A stretch of DNA of 64,000 bases from Arthrobotrys musiformis (lineage: Eukaryota > Ascomycota > Orbiliomycetes > Orbiliales > Orbiliaceae). Where the stretch lies: NCBI GenBank assembly GCA_036971715.1, contig JAVHJL010000005.1:1178001-1242000 (forward strand), written 5' to 3'. The translations under genes and the position numbers were made by a program. The notes below the pieces were generated by a model. The model saw nothing but the letters and a program-made list of their open reading frames with translations. It ran no database searches and had not been told where the DNA came from. Of this stretch, positions 22,381-34,696 are shown piece after piece. How positions within the stretch are numbered: position 1 is the stretch's first letter; each line of letters begins with the position of its first letter.

Positions 22381-24574
22381 TTAGTTCATCGAACGTAACA
22401 ACTGTTGGTACCTCCACCGGAGCTGGGCCCGACGGCCCTGTAACCTCTCTCCCTTTTGGCTCCTCAAAGTATAATTGCGATTCAATAGCTGGTAGACGGT
22501 TTCAATGGCAGCCGTGAACGTGGCCCTGCGGCTATGCCAATCGTGTCCCCGTGTGGGTGCGGGAATCTTCCCGAGCCGATATAAATGTTGCTCGAGGATG
22601 TCTGCCTCCTGTGGCAACAAGTCGTTACGGAAACAAACGTCGGAGATTGGCTCGAAAAAAGATCGAAACTGTGTGTCCGTTATCTCGGAACCAGACCCTG
22701 AGGGTGTGCCCATAAAGCCGAGGTAATCGATGTCGCTGAGCGAAAGTAGTGTTAGTTGGAAGACGATGTGTGGCGTGGCGAGCCGTTCGCCGTCGAAGTG
22801 ACTGGCGAGCGAGTTTGCTAGCCTTGCGAATTTTATAATTGTCGAGGACTGACACTCCGTAAGTGTTTCCCCGGGCCAAGCTTCCTCGATACCGTTGTGA
22901 ATCATGACGAGGCGGGGGCGAAGAGCTGTAGTGCGGTCTACCGATCCCTCTAGCAAACCCAACCCTTGTGTAAAGACTAAAGGTATGAGACGCGACCGAA
23001 GGCCGTCAGGTTGCTCTCTCATTGCAATGCCAATACGTCTTAGTCCTGTGATACCATAAGATCCGAGTGGAGAAGACCCCGAGCTGGCATGTTGTCCAAT
23101 TCCGGGATTTACGGTGCTAGCCGATGACCTGGCCCGAATCCAGAGCATAAGGAATATATACTCGGCCCAGGATGAGGCATCCTGGTGGGCGGATGGAGAG
23201 GTGACAGCCTCATCAAGAGCCGAAAGTGGGTGGGATAACGATATAAGCAGATCGAGAAACCAACCGCCCATATGTGGAATAAAAGAGCTGCTACCCGAGC
23301 CGTGAAACGCGAACTCTATAGTCGGCAGAACTCGAGTATAGACAATATGAGCCAGGCTATAGATCTGCTTTCGTTTCCTTTCCGGCAGGTTGTGAGGAAG
23401 AGATAATCGTCCGACCCGCCTTAGCATCCAGGCCATGATAACATCAGGCCGAAGTCGTTGATGAGTCCCACGGGATTCATGCACCCCGCAGGATTCCTCA
23501 ATCAGAGTGAGAATGGCGCTGAGAATGTGCAGTGAATCATATACACACTCCTCTCTGCTCGTTTGGTCAAGCGAATCGATCGCTCCGAAGTTCAGCAAAA
23601 GTTTTACTTGGTCCGCGTAGGCGAGGTGAGCATGCCGACCGCCCAGGTGGAAATCGCTTTCGCATTGACAGAGGCGGTTTTGGAGGGGTGTGTGATCCCG
23701 TAGACAGCTGCGGCCCCTGATGTGCATCCACCACTTGGGAGTAGCAGTAGAGTACAGCTCAGGACCAACGACGGTACTGTTGGATTCCGGATCTGGAAAT
23801 CTAAGCCCAGAAAATTCCGGGAAACATTGGTCTACCGCTGATAGTGCTGCCCACACTCGCTCAGACGGCGTAGATCGCTTTCCTGCGGACAAGAGGTTGA
23901 AAGCTGTGGTGGCAACCGTCTCAGTTTCGGCTCTGGGTTCGCCTTCGAGTTCGAATTCGAGCTTGTGTTCCGTGTTGGAGTCCGAATCGCTGCACAGGCC
24001 CGCATTAGTCAATTTTTTAGCACTTCATGGATGGGGACTAGGTGCAAGAACGGTATAGCTGCCGTGCGGATCTCGGTTTCGTACCTTTCGCATTCGCCGG
24101 AAACATATTTATCGATAGGAGATCTGTTTTTTTGCCCATAAAGGAGAGTTAATTAGCATCATGCATCGACACCGTACGTCACAGCATTTGTACATGTAGA
24201 AATACGAAGCTTCGAAGTATAGTATGTATGTACGTATACGTATGTTCTGCAGGTATACAGAAGGAGCAACATGTGAATGCGTGAAACAAGGGAAGCTTAA
24301 AGGAACGGGCTTACCCGACACAGAGTCGACTGAGGCGTTCCAACTCAGACGCCATACCATCTACTTCAGACGCCATACCATCTAGATCTACGTCAGAATC
24401 CGTGTCGACGGGGAGGTAGCGATTAGGTATTGATGTTATATTGTAGTATCTGTATAATGTTCTAGAGAGTGTGGTTTTTTTAGAGGAAGAAAAGGGACGT
24501 AGGGTTTCTCTTTCGACTGCTAATTCTTTTATTTGCATACAATCAAAACCGGTGAGCAGTTCGACAGCTCCCAT
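22381..24574 (-). CDS. hypothetical protein, 622 aa, mostly helical
   Basis: The main exon (22381-23989) is a clean 536-codon frame. A first exon at 24315-24574 (MGAVELLTGFDCMQIKEL...) joins it in frame through a GTAAGC donor and a TGCAG acceptor with a TTGACTAAT branch, giving ...RLCVG|DSDSNTEHK. The intron would be 325 nt, long for this window, so an extra small exon or a start within the main exon (Met at 24012) remains possible. No signal peptide, membrane helix or known motif is seen. The body contains leucine-rich amphipathic helices and a Cys/His cluster (RSCLRDHTPLQNRLCQCESDF is partly Cys-rich). The C-terminus is Arg-rich. It loosely resembles the C-terminal halves of fungal regulatory proteins, but no zinc cluster is present. 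I do not recognise the family. Confidence 0.6.
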
Positions 24575-27500
24575 GGACCCACCCTAGTTCCTCCGCCGCG
24601 AGTAGGACATGGACATAGACAGAGTGGTGGTGCTGGAACGCACTGACTTTTTTATTAACCTGCATGTGTCCCGCTCAAATTCTCCTTCGTGGAGATGTGT
24701 GCATGGGAGCACTGGCCAATGCGAAACAGCATCATCCATGTCCAACTCTCCCCAACCTGCAACCGAAGCAAAAAAAAAAAAAAAAAAAATTAACCTTCCA
24801 GCTCGCAAAGGCCGGTTTTCTTTTTCCAGCAGCGGGAAACTGCCTTACTGTCCGCCGGGACCCAAGACTACGCCGGGACGAGGTCTTAGAAGCTTGAAGG
24901 CTTTATAATTGCTACGGAGAAAATCGCCTGTCAAATCAAAGAGTTTCAAAAAAGAGCCATCAGGTTTGGATTGAAATGGAGTTTTTCTAGATGTTATTTA
25001 CTTTCTCTCGTTTCCGATTGTTGGCTTTTTTTCTGCCCTCTTCTTTTGCCGTTCTGCTGCCACACGGAAGTTCGTGTGTGTCTGCTTCATTCTGCATGAT
25101 AACCATCACACGACTTTTGGACAGGAGAAAAAACAAAGCTTGATTCCGACAATTCATTGGCTCAACCAAAACGGAAACCATGTTCAACTCCTGCAGATAA
25201 CCAAATTTGCCACCACCTGCAGTGTACGTTCACATCTTTCCTCGCGGCCTCGACGTTGGGCCGAAACAACGAATCGGTCGCAATTTCTTTTTCATTCTTC
25301 GGTAGTCTGGAGAGAACGTCGTATTGTATCGATGGCGGAACTGGGGGAAAAGCTGTCTTGCAACATATCGATCCTTTGGGATTGATGAAGTAACCCCACT
25401 TTCTCTTTTTCTCTTCCTCCTTCTCCTTTCTTTCCCAAAACTGAACCCTTATTAAACTCGATTATTCGTATATTCCCAATCCCAATGACTCAGAAGTGCA
25501 AGCCCGCGCCCCTAATTCAGTCGAATGCACAAACCTGATGCTTGCCATCCGAAGAAAAAGGAGATTCCTTGGCAGGAATAGCTAGGCTCTAGGCTCACTA
25601 CCCTGATTACATCCATATGGCCCCTCGATCGGATAGTAACGTTTACGGTGTTTTCGTCGTGAAATTAGAAACCTGTCGGATCCAAAAAAAAATTTGTGCC
25701 AGGCTAGCTTGGGCAACGCGAATTTCGTAATTCGCGCGGGGTGCGGTTGGACACGCTTTCGATAATGGGCGGGCCGGTTTGTCCGTCATGGTTGTCCTCG
25801 TTGCATGTAGGTAAGTGGCTAGGGTTGTTCCTTTTGGGGCGATCAATTCAATTTGGTTAAAGGGTCCCTTCAAAGAGTCGTGTCCTCTCTTTCCCCCTTT
25901 CTTTCCATCTCCCTGTTTCCGCGCGTGTGTATATGAGGTGCATGGGTAATGTCGAAGGGCGGTAGTCTGCTATTGTGGGTAGCAGGTTATGTTTTTGTCG
26001 TTCGGGAGGGTTGTCCGCGTTCGCAATGGGTATTTATCTAGCAGACACACAGATCCATTGGTTAGGAAAGGGGCACACGGCGTTCATTATCAAAGTTTCT
26101 TTCTCCCCCTCTTTAAACAAAAGGGGTTATTGCCTCGCGATCGTTGATAATATGGGAAAGGTATAAAGAAATACTTACAGTTGTCTTTTCAATGGAAAGC
26201 GCGCAAGTTCCGTATCAACTAACAAGAATCCAGATAATAAATCCCTATCGGATATCAAAGGCCCTGATCACATAGCTAGCCGTAGCCATGGTTGTTTATA
26301 CCAAAGAGCCCGGCCGCCGTCCAAGGGGGGGACCGCCCGTTGTGGTATTGGTATATGTTAGTAGTAGAACTTCGAAGCGAAGGGGAAGAGGTGAAGTGAG
26401 AAAGGGTTGAGCTGCTAGTTTGATGAGAACTGAAGTCTCCCCTTCCCTCCACCCCCTTTCCCCCGTCGCGTCCGGCGTCCAGAACCGCATATCGCGCCAA
26501 GTACTCAAAAAACCGGGTTCCGTTTCTGGAATTTCAAAACAAGAAATTCGGACATCGACGACAGAATAGGAGGGCTTCAAGAATATTTTTTATAACTCGA
26601 AGGCGTTTCAAAGAGAAGCGTCGCGAAGTCGATATGAGTACGGGAAAGGGATATTCGTATTGGCACCATAGTCGCCGCAGAACAAGGGCGCTGCTGGAAA
26701 AAATCGCTGTTTTAGATATTTCCAGACCGCGATAGCCGTCGTGAAGGGATGTTGTTGACGTGAAGGCCTTGGTTTGAATAAGGTAAGTTCATACCTAGGT
26801 GTATGGGCATATATATACATATAGATATGTATATATTCGCGTCTGCAAAAAAACCGTATTAGGTCGGAGCGAAGGTGAGAAGAAGAGAGAAGGCATGGTG
26901 TTGAATAACAGCCTCCAGACTAGAAATATATATATATAGATAAGTATATATATATATCTAGGCATATACGAAAAGGAAAGTGTTAGTATGATGTGGTCTA
27001 TGGTGTAGTCCTCCGGGCCTCGAGCACGATAAGAGCATCGAATGGTTGAGATATGGATGGTTGTAAGGAGAGAGTTTAATGTGCTATGGCATGGAAACAC
27101 ACTAAAAGAAGGAAGAGGATTGGGGCGAGAGGATCCGGGCCCAGTAATATATATCAGTAGCCGCGCTAGGAAATATTACGTTCCGCATGTGCAAGGTTAA
27201 ACATACGAGCTGGCATCCATGCGGGCCGGGTGGCCACTCCCAATCACTCGAGGCACATCCCGACGTCTGACATACCTTCCAATCTAGGGGGGCGCTCACC
27301 TCCGGCCCGCCTTCGAATCGTAACCACTCACATGTCTAAGATCCGTTTTAGTTATAGCGAGGTTGCGGTCTCGGAAGTGCTGTTGCTGGACATGGATATC
27401 CCGTGGAATCGTCTACAATATACTAATATATCCCTATATTGATATATTATATATTATATTATGGCACCAATCGTATGTACAATGGGTACTTCTGTACTTT

Positions 27501-28251
27501 GTAATATACGTAAATATATGTCTACACTGCAACCGTATTTCTAAAACAGCGCCACGCACTTTACTTCTCATAAGGATTGTCTTCGAGGAGACATATAATA
27601 ATAAAATGTCGATATCGAATCGATGCCAACAGCGCGAGCGAAGAAGTGTTGGGTGTTGGAGAAAGGTTTTCCTTGTCAAACACAACCCAAGAAGGGTCGC
27701 CAAGACTACCCTCAGTCATATATTACGCCGGAATCATATCAAAACTCAATATTTTTCGGTCAAAAGAACGTGGGATTGATTCAATTTGTATCAATAAAAC
27801 CGGCAGTAGCGTCTTTTTCGTAAAATAAGTTCATTGGCGTATGGAAATAGGTGGAGAACTTTTTGATGAGGTGTCATCTCCGTGATGCCAAGCTAAGATT
27901 AGCAGGGGTACCCTGTTTCTCGCCGAGACAATTATCCCTGTTTCCAAAAATGGTAATACCTATTCGAAAAACACACGTGATAATCGGAATACACCGCAGT
28001 GTGTTGTTTGGCTTCAACTACAACACACGGTGAGAGGAGTTCGTGTTACACGTGCCCTTTAGGAAACCTTCCAGAACCTCCATCGAAAACCCGATGCAGT
28101 TGATCTTTATCTTTTGTGGTTTTCCCACACGTCCCCTCCACACCCCTCCACACCCCCTCCACGCCTCACCGCCACTCCGTCAGCGCCTGCATTTGAGGCT
28201 ATCTCGAACCTCCTCCTGAGCAGCTGGAGGCAATTGGCATGATACCATAAG
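24575..28251. other. gene-free interval, 3.7 kb
   Basis: Nothing supports a gene here. It has a 20-A run (24770-24789), short AT-rich blocks (26810-26960 and 27410-27470) and a small hairpin at about 25721-25738 (GCGAATT, 4-nt loop, AATTCGC). The right end carries the OCT1 promoter. No transposon ends or coding relics were recognised. Confidence 0.5.
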
Positions 28252-30657
28252 ATGCAGCCTTCACTCGCCCGCCGGGTGGCTTCACGGGGTCTCTGGCGAC
28301 AGAAACCCTTCATACAGCCTCTCACCCAAAACTACATCTGTAACGACTGTCTTCGCAAATCCCGTCGCATCGGTCCGACCACCATTGGAGCCCGATATCT
28401 CCACCAAAGCATCACCCCTCACCCCTCCATAGACCCCCTCCAACAAATCCCCCCATCCGTCGCCTTCTCCTCCACCGAAAAACACGATGATGCCCTCCTC
28501 CGCTCCATCTTCGACAGCCCGGACGCCTACAAATCCTTCTCCTCGAGTACCCCCAAGCCCCGAACGGGGTTATTCCAAAACCGCTTCCTCACCACCCCGA
28601 AGGGATTCATCGTCTTTGCAAACTCTTGCCTGAAAAAGGCGAGAAGGGTCGTCGATCGTGTTTCCCGCGCTACATCACAAGAAGATCATATCCGTATAAT
28701 CAAAGACCTCGACCGGCTCAGCGATCTATTATGTCGTGTTCTAGACCTGTCCGATTTCATCCGGAACACCCACCCGGACCCGAACTTTGTCAGAGCTGCG
28801 GATAGGGCGTTTCAAAGCGTTTACGAGTACATGAATATCCTAAATACGACCACGGATTTATACACCGCTCTCAAAGCTGCGATGTTTAATCCTACCGTAG
28901 TGGAGCATTGGGATGAAGTTTCCAGATCGGTGGGGAGGACGCTGCTGGCGGATTTCGAAAAGTCAGGGATCAATTTACCGGATAAGTCGAAGAGGAGATT
29001 TGTGACCTTATCGAATGAGATTTCCCAGCTGGGGAGGGATTTCGTCAATGCGGCGTCGACGGCGAATCCGTATATTACTTTTACGAAGGACAAGTTGGAT
29101 GGGATGCAGCCGTGGACGATAGCTAGTCTTTCCCGCATCACGGCTTCGGGGATCGTATACCTCCCTGTTCGGGGCCCCGTCGGCCATCACGCCTTACAAA
29201 CGGTCAAAAATGGAAACGTGAGGCGTGAAATCTGGGAAGCCCAGCAGAAGGCGCCGAGGGAGCAGATAGTTTTACTCGAAAACCTCTTGAAGAAACGAGC
29301 GGAATTGGCACGTCTGGTCGGGAGGGAATCGCATTCTGCCGTCACCCTCGTCGATAAAATGGCCCGCTCTCCAGAGGCGGTGACTACCTTCCTCCACTCC
29401 ATGCTCTCCCACACCCGTCCCTTCGCGAACAAAGAAGTCGCCGCCATAACCGCCCAAAAATCCAAGTCTAACCCTTCCGATCCAACCGTCTATGCCTTCG
29501 AAAAGGACTACTACCTCCACAAAGTCGTCGAGGAGCAAAAATCCCGCCTAGGAGATCCAGATATATCCTCCTACTTCTCCCTAGGAACGGTAATGCAAGG
29601 TCTCTCCCGCCTCTTCACCCGCCTCTACGGCATCCGTCTCGTCCCCCGTGAAACCGCACCAGGCGAAATCTGGAACGACGACGTGAGAAGACTAGACGTT
29701 ATTTCCGACACCGAAGGCCACATAGCAGTCGTATACTGCGACCTCTTCCAACGGGAAGGAAAAAACCCGAATCCAGCACACTTCACCGTCCGTTGCTCTC
29801 GCGCAATAGACGAAGAAGAAATCCTGGAAGAAAAACTAGAGGAAGGCGAAAGCGACGGCATGGCCACCGCTAGAAATAAAGATGGAGTGCTATACCAACT
29901 CCCCACCATCGCTTTAATCTGCGACTTCAGCACCCCACCGGGGAGTTCGACGCCACTACTCGGCTTCGGAGAAGTCACGACGCTATTCCACGAGATGGGC
30001 CACGCCATCCACTCCATCGTCGGAAGAACCAGATTCCACGAAGTAGCCGGCACCAGGTGTCCAACAGACTTCGCGGAGTTCCCCAGTATATTAATGGAAC
30101 ACTTCGCCCGATCACCAGAAGTCCTATCGCTCTTCGCAAGACACTACAGAACCGACGCCCCGCTCCCGCAGGAACTCCTCCAAAAACGCGTGCAGATGGG
30201 GAAACTCATGGAGAATAGCGAAACGTACCAACAGGTCCTCCTCGCGCTGTTGGATCAGGAGTTACACTCACCGCTAGCGCTGGAGTCCTCATTCGACAGC
30301 ACGCAGGTTTATAGGAATTTGAACAGGCAGCATGGGTTATTCCCGCTGATGCAGGGAGAGGAAGGTGGTAGTTGGCAGGGGTACTTTACGCATTTGTTTG
30401 GGTATGGAGGGTTGTATTATAGTTACATGCTGGATAAGGCTATTGCGGATAAAGTATGGAAGGAGGTGTTCGCAGGTGATCCGGTGTCTAGAGATGCTGG
30501 GGAGAGGTATAAAGAGGAAGTTTTGAGGTGGGGCGGCAGTAGAGATCCTTGGAAGTGTATTGGAAGACTACTGGGCAGGGAAGATTTAGTTGAGGATGCC
30601 GAGGGGAGGATGGAGGAGGTGGGGAGGTGGGGCGCCGAAGTTGCCGTGGCGGTTTAG
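28252..30657 (+). CDS. OCT1: mitochondrial intermediate peptidase (M3 metallopeptidase)
   Basis: A single exon of 801 aa, the usual length of fungal Oct1. It removes an N-terminal octapeptide from a subset of matrix proteins after MPP cleavage. The N-terminus (MQPSLARRVASRGLWRQKPF) is a classic presequence. The zinc site is complete: FHEMGHAIHS gives the HEXXH His580/Glu581/His584, and the downstream PTDFAEFPSILMEHF supplies the third ligand at about Glu609. Other M3 hallmarks are GHHALQTVKNGNVRREIWEA in the helical half and LFGYGGLYYSYMLDKA near the end. The stop codon lies only 107 bp from the stop of the convergent membrane-protein gene. Coding-strand composition alternates C-rich and G-rich blocks along the single exon. 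Confidence 0.95.
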   Translation: MQPSLARRVASRGLWRQKPFIQPLTQNYICNDCLRKSRRIGPTTIGARYLHQSITPHPSIDPLQQIPPSVAFSSTEKHDDALLRSIFDSPDAYKSFSSSTPKPRTGLFQNRFLTTPKGFIVFANSCLKKARRVVDRVSRATSQEDHIRIIKDLDRLSDLLCRVLDLSDFIRNTHPDPNFVRAADRAFQSVYEYMNILNTTTDLYTALKAAMFNPTVVEHWDEVSRSVGRTLLADFEKSGINLPDKSKRRFVTLSNEISQLGRDFVNAASTANPYITFTKDKLDGMQPWTIASLSRITASGIVYLPVRGPVGHHALQTVKNGNVRREIWEAQQKAPREQIVLLENLLKKRAELARLVGRESHSAVTLVDKMARSPEAVTTFLHSMLSHTRPFANKEVAAITAQKSKSNPSDPTVYAFEKDYYLHKVVEEQKSRLGDPDISSYFSLGTVMQGLSRLFTRLYGIRLVPRETAPGEIWNDDVRRLDVISDTEGHIAVVYCDLFQREGKNPNPAHFTVRCSRAIDEEEILEEKLEEGESDGMATARNKDGVLYQLPTIALICDFSTPPGSSTPLLGFGEVTTLFHEMGHAIHSIVGRTRFHEVAGTRCPTDFAEFPSILMEHFARSPEVLSLFARHYRTDAPLPQELLQKRVQMGKLMENSETYQQVLLALLDQELHSPLALESSFDSTQVYRNLNRQHGLFPLMQGEEGGSWQGYFTHLFGYGGLYYSYMLDKAIADKVWKEVFAGDPVSRDAGERYKEEVLRWGGSRDPWKCIGRLLGREDLVEDAEGRMEEVGRWGAEVAVAV

Positions 30658-30764
30658 CATTGTTATATTTCCGGATAGATTATGGTGTGTATATATATAC
30701 GGGAAGTAGATGTAAATACAAAAAACCATTCAATACTTAATCGTAGATGTGAGGGTATCAAAAT

Positions 30765-31696
30765 TCACACTTTCTTCTCCCCATCCTCGCCAATACCCCC
30801 GATGATATTCGAACCCGTAGTACTCCCTCTACTCCGCCCCCCGTCACGATCACCCACAGACTCCATATCCCCATCACGACAATTCCCATCACCACCCTCG
30901 TTCGGATTATAATCCAACGCAACAGCCCTACAAATCATAAACCCGCAAGAAAACAGCACCACCATCGCAATAAGCGGAATTCCCAGCCCCACACCCAACC
31001 CAATCCCCAACCCCAACTTCAACGCCCGATCTTTATCCCCACCTCCACCCCCTTCATCCGCATCAACAGGCGTAGAAGTCGGCTCCGCACCACCAACAGC
31101 AGCAGTACTCCCCCCAACAACAGCAGTAGTAAAAGTCCTAACACTAGGATCCCTCTCCGTATCCGTATACGCAATCCCATCCGGCGCCCTTCCATTCGTA
31201 ATATTAAAACTCCGACTCCGAAACATCTCATCGTTCGCGGAGTTATACACCACCATGTAAAGCGGTAAATAAGGCGGATCCTCGATGTTAGTCCATACCT
31301 CCCACGAATACGACGTCGCGTGCGGTGAGTGTGTGGCGTTACTTTCTGGTAATTGTTAATAAAGGTTCTTGGGTATTTTGGGTTATGTAAGGGGGATATA
31401 CCGAGTTTTAGGTCCTCGCTCCAACTGACGGTTTCGCTCCCTTGCATTGAGAAGAGTTTGAAGGAGTCGTAGGTTGTGCGCCATTTTATTGTTATTCGGG
31501 AGCCGGCGGTGTAGACTGGGTTATCTTCTGGGAAGTCGTTGGTGGGGTCGTATGGCGGTGGGACGATGAATTCGTTTTCTGGTTCTTTAGTTGTCGTTCG
31601 TGATAGTGCTGCTGGGAGGGTTAGGAGGAGGAGGAGGAGGGTGGACAACGCGGGAGACATGGCTGGGGTTGTTGGATTTCCGCTTTTGGATTCCAA
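30765..31696 (-). CDS. secreted/single-pass membrane protein with Kre9/KNH-like N-terminal domain
   Basis: Exons 31402-31696 and 30765-31345 give 291 aa across a 56-nt intron. The signal peptide is MSPALSTLLLLLLTLPAALS; Met at 31660 may be the real start, with MESKSGNPTTPA as an alternative 12-residue extension. The ectodomain (VYTAGSRITIKWRTTYDSFK, SYSWEVWTNI, LYMVVYNS, SFNITN) has the AGSxITIxW pattern of small fungal beta-sandwich surface proteins. Sequons NAT and NIT are present. A Gly/Asp stalk precedes one membrane helix (GIPLIAMVVLFSCGFMICRA), followed by an Asp/Gly-rich cytosolic tail. This is the architecture of a cell-wall or stress-sensing surface protein; function is not known. 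It is convergent with OCT1. Confidence 0.75.
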
Positions 31697-32750
31697 AGCT
31701 GAAGTGCTCGAGATCTAGTCGCGAGAAGAACTTCAAAAAAACAGCTGCGAGAGAGGAAAAGGTAAAAGAAGAGAAAGGTGTAGAAACAGCGGGGTAAACC
31801 CTCCATCCTTTTATTCCGCATCAATTCTCAGCCGGAGGCTCTGTGAAATTCCAATATCCACAAAACAGAAACCAAAACGGAGAGCCTTTTTCAAAAATTC
31901 ATCGAGCGCGCACGCCCCAAATTTCTAATGCATGAGCCGTTCTTCCCCCCTTCGTCGGCTTATCTACCTAGACGGCTGGAATGCCTCTCTATCACAAAAT
32001 AAACAAGGCTACCTAATGTTAACATTCCGCCCCGATAAAAAGCTTGAAAGGCTTAAACAAATCCACCCCGGTTTGTGTGAACGCCATCCATGCGGGCCCG
32101 CAGGAGCTGAAGATTCCATGTCGAAAATCCGACCAATCATACATTCACATGCATATGAATTTCATCAACAGGCTTCACACTGTTGTCCGCATTCTGGAAG
32201 CAAATTCACGATATATATCTAGCCTCCTCCAAGACCCAGGGGGGAAACTTGACGTCACAAACATGAAAGACCAAGAAATATTTTATGTTCATGAAGTTGA
32301 ATTCATGGTGATCCACCTAGCTAGCTACTTTAGTTATAGTTACTAAACAAGAATTGAAGAAAAAGGATAATGATAGAAGGAATTAATGTATCTACAAAGG
32401 GAACCCCTCTCTTCGGCAAAAGAAGAAGGAAGAAAAAAAGAAAGCGAAAGAAAAAAAGTCTAAGAATTCAAATGAACAAGATGCCTTCGATGCTTTGTCC
32501 GACATCTAGTCGCTGCCCTCGAATTGCGATCGGATGTGCGCTGTCTCCTTTCGTCTAAGCTACGCCGGTGTTGAATATGCCTGTTTTCTCCTGTTATAAC
32601 GTTAAAAGTCCCATGATGCGAGTCCGTCAAACAATTGTCTAAGAGATAAAAGAAAAAAAGGAAAGAAGTCAAAAATGAAAAAAAAAGTAAAACAAAGAAG
32701 AAATGAAAAGTGATAGTGTATCTTGCGTCAAATGTCCGAGCGAGAGATAT
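31697..32750. other. gene-free interval
   Basis: This is 5' of the membrane-protein gene and 3' of HOM3 (both minus strand). It includes an A/G-rich stretch (32420-32465, 32650-32700). No gene or recognisable element is seen. Confidence 0.45.
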
Positions 32751-34480
32751 CTAATTTTCAGACAACACCTTATCGTGAATCACCCTCAAAGCCTTCGTTG
32801 CATCCTTCTCATCGATCACACAGGAGATATTGATCTCACTGGCACCCTGGCTGATCATCTCGATATTCACATCATCGGCTGCAAGCGTCGTAAACATTTT
32901 ACCAGCAATACCAACCATATTCCTCATATGCTTTCCGACTAAGCTGAGGATGGTCATGTTGCGGATCACATCGACGGTTCCGTACTTCCTCAGATCCTCG
33001 ATGGCATCGCGCATAGACTCCTCACGTACCTCAGCGTGCAAAGCCATGGAGACATGCACCTCAGAGGTAGAGATGAGGTCGATGACTAACTTGTACTTGT
33101 CCAGCGTGGAGAAGATGTTGGCGAAGAAACCGTGGGAGAGGGATTTACGGTTCGAGTGGATGTTAAGAACGACGATTTTGTTCTTGATGGTGACGGCGGT
33201 GGGACGACGGGGGTGGAACTGGAGGAGATTGCGGGCGGATTCCGAACGGAAGAGCTTCGGTGGATGTGGTGGAGTTTCCAGACCCTTGGTGGACATAGTA
33301 TCAGGGAAGATAACAGTGCCGGGGCCTGTTGGGTTCTCGACGTTCTTGATACGAATGGGGATGCGGGCACGGATGACCTGCTCCATGGTGTAAGGGTGGA
33401 TGACTTCAGATCCATAGTATGTAAGTTCTGCAGCCTCTTCAGGTGTGATGGTAGGAAGAAGTCTGGCAGAAGGGACCTTTCTCGGGTCAGCAGTGAAGAT
33501 ACCGTCAACCTCCTTCCAGACCTGAAGCTCGTCGGCGTCGATGCCGACAGCGACTAGGGCGGCGCAGAGGTCTGTGTATCCACGACCAATGACGTCCAAC
33601 AGACTACCAGGGACGTAGCCGAAAAAGCCAGTGATGACAGGGACCCTGTTTTCGCAGAGCCGGAGCCTTCCACCAAGGCGGTGTGCCAAATCATCATAGA
33701 AGCTTTGGCAGAGACCCCCCTTCATTTGATAACCGGACGGAAGGATGTTTTCCAAGTTGACATACTCGGCATCAACCCCTCTGTCCTTGAGCAGGGTGGT
33801 CATGAGCCTGCAGCTGAGCTTCTCTCCAGCGCCAATGATAACATCCTTGGACTTTGGGGAAATCTCATTAATAATCTGAGCTGCACCAAGGAAGCTAGCA
33901 AGCTTCTGGCACTCAGCTTCGATATGGCCGCATAGCTCATCGGCCAGTTCTGGACTCTTGATGAGCTTCTTGGCCTCACGGATATGGTCCTCCCGGATTT
34001 GATTAACGACATCGAGGTACTTGGTTGAGTCAGCATTCATGGCCTCGGCCGCAGCACTCAAAAGTCTAGATACGAGAATGACAAATAACCAAATTAGCAA
34101 AATTCCATAATGTTTACCTAATGGCAAAAGTGAAAAAAAGTGATCAAGAAAAAAATCCGGGGTAAAAACAGGGCTGGGAGACAAATGGAGACCCACCGAT
34201 TAGTAGTTCCTTCCGCTTTGGTATCCGTACTTCTGGCAGAACACACAATGGCAACTTTGTTCTGGGCCACGTAGACCTTGACGATTTCCTCAGCAATCTT
34301 CTCTGGGAACTTGCCGACGCTGGTGCCGCCGAATTTCTGAATAATCCATCCCGCGGGGGCATCGTTGCTACGTAAGAACTCCCCAGAATTGTACATGTGG
34401 GAATGATCTCCATTGACGGAGTTTGGAGGCGAGTACTGCACGCCGTTGGTGAAGCCGTTGATTGGCGATGAGGGAGCCAT
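32751..34480 (-). CDS. HOM3: aspartokinase
   Basis: Exons 34197-34480 and 32751-34065 give 532 aa. Aspartokinase phosphorylates L-aspartate, the first step towards threonine, methionine and homoserine in fungi. The catalytic domain opens with KFGGTSVG (residues 49-56) and continues with VIIGAGEKLSCRLM, VPVITGFFGYVPGS, GRGYTDLCAALVAVGIDADE and the WKEVDGIFTADPRKVP loop. Two ACT domains follow (VLNIHSNRKSLSHGFFANIF and SLVGKHMRNMVGIAGKMF), the site of threonine feedback. A non-conserved 40-residue N-terminus precedes the core. The intron is 131 nt with a GTGGGT donor. In yeast, FKBP12 binds this enzyme and affects its feedback inhibition; an FKBP12 gene lies 9 kb to the right. Confidence 0.95.
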
Positions 34481-34688
34481 GGTTATGGTTATGCTCGGTT
34501 TATGGAGTATAAGAGTTGTAGTTACGTAAGAGATATCGATGGCGCAATTCTCGTTTAGGGCTCAAAGAGGCAGATCGTCTCGAGGTGCAGCGAGGACGGG
34601 AAAAAAAGGAATTTCAAAACCTGGAGAAAGGTGATCTGGGCGATGCAGCTTCTTAACGTTCCGGTCTAGAAGAGGTAGGAGGGGTCTC

Positions 34689-34696
34689 TATATATA
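34689..34696 (-). promoter_or_regulatory. candidate TATA box of HOM3
   Basis: TATATATA lies about 210 bp before the HOM3 start codon, in a G-rich context. It fits a core promoter element with a leader of 100-180 nt; no mapping data are available. Confidence 0.45.

Noticed and set aside
33086..33557. Antisense frames over HOM3
   Set aside because: Shadow frames of a highly conserved coding exon with no independent support.
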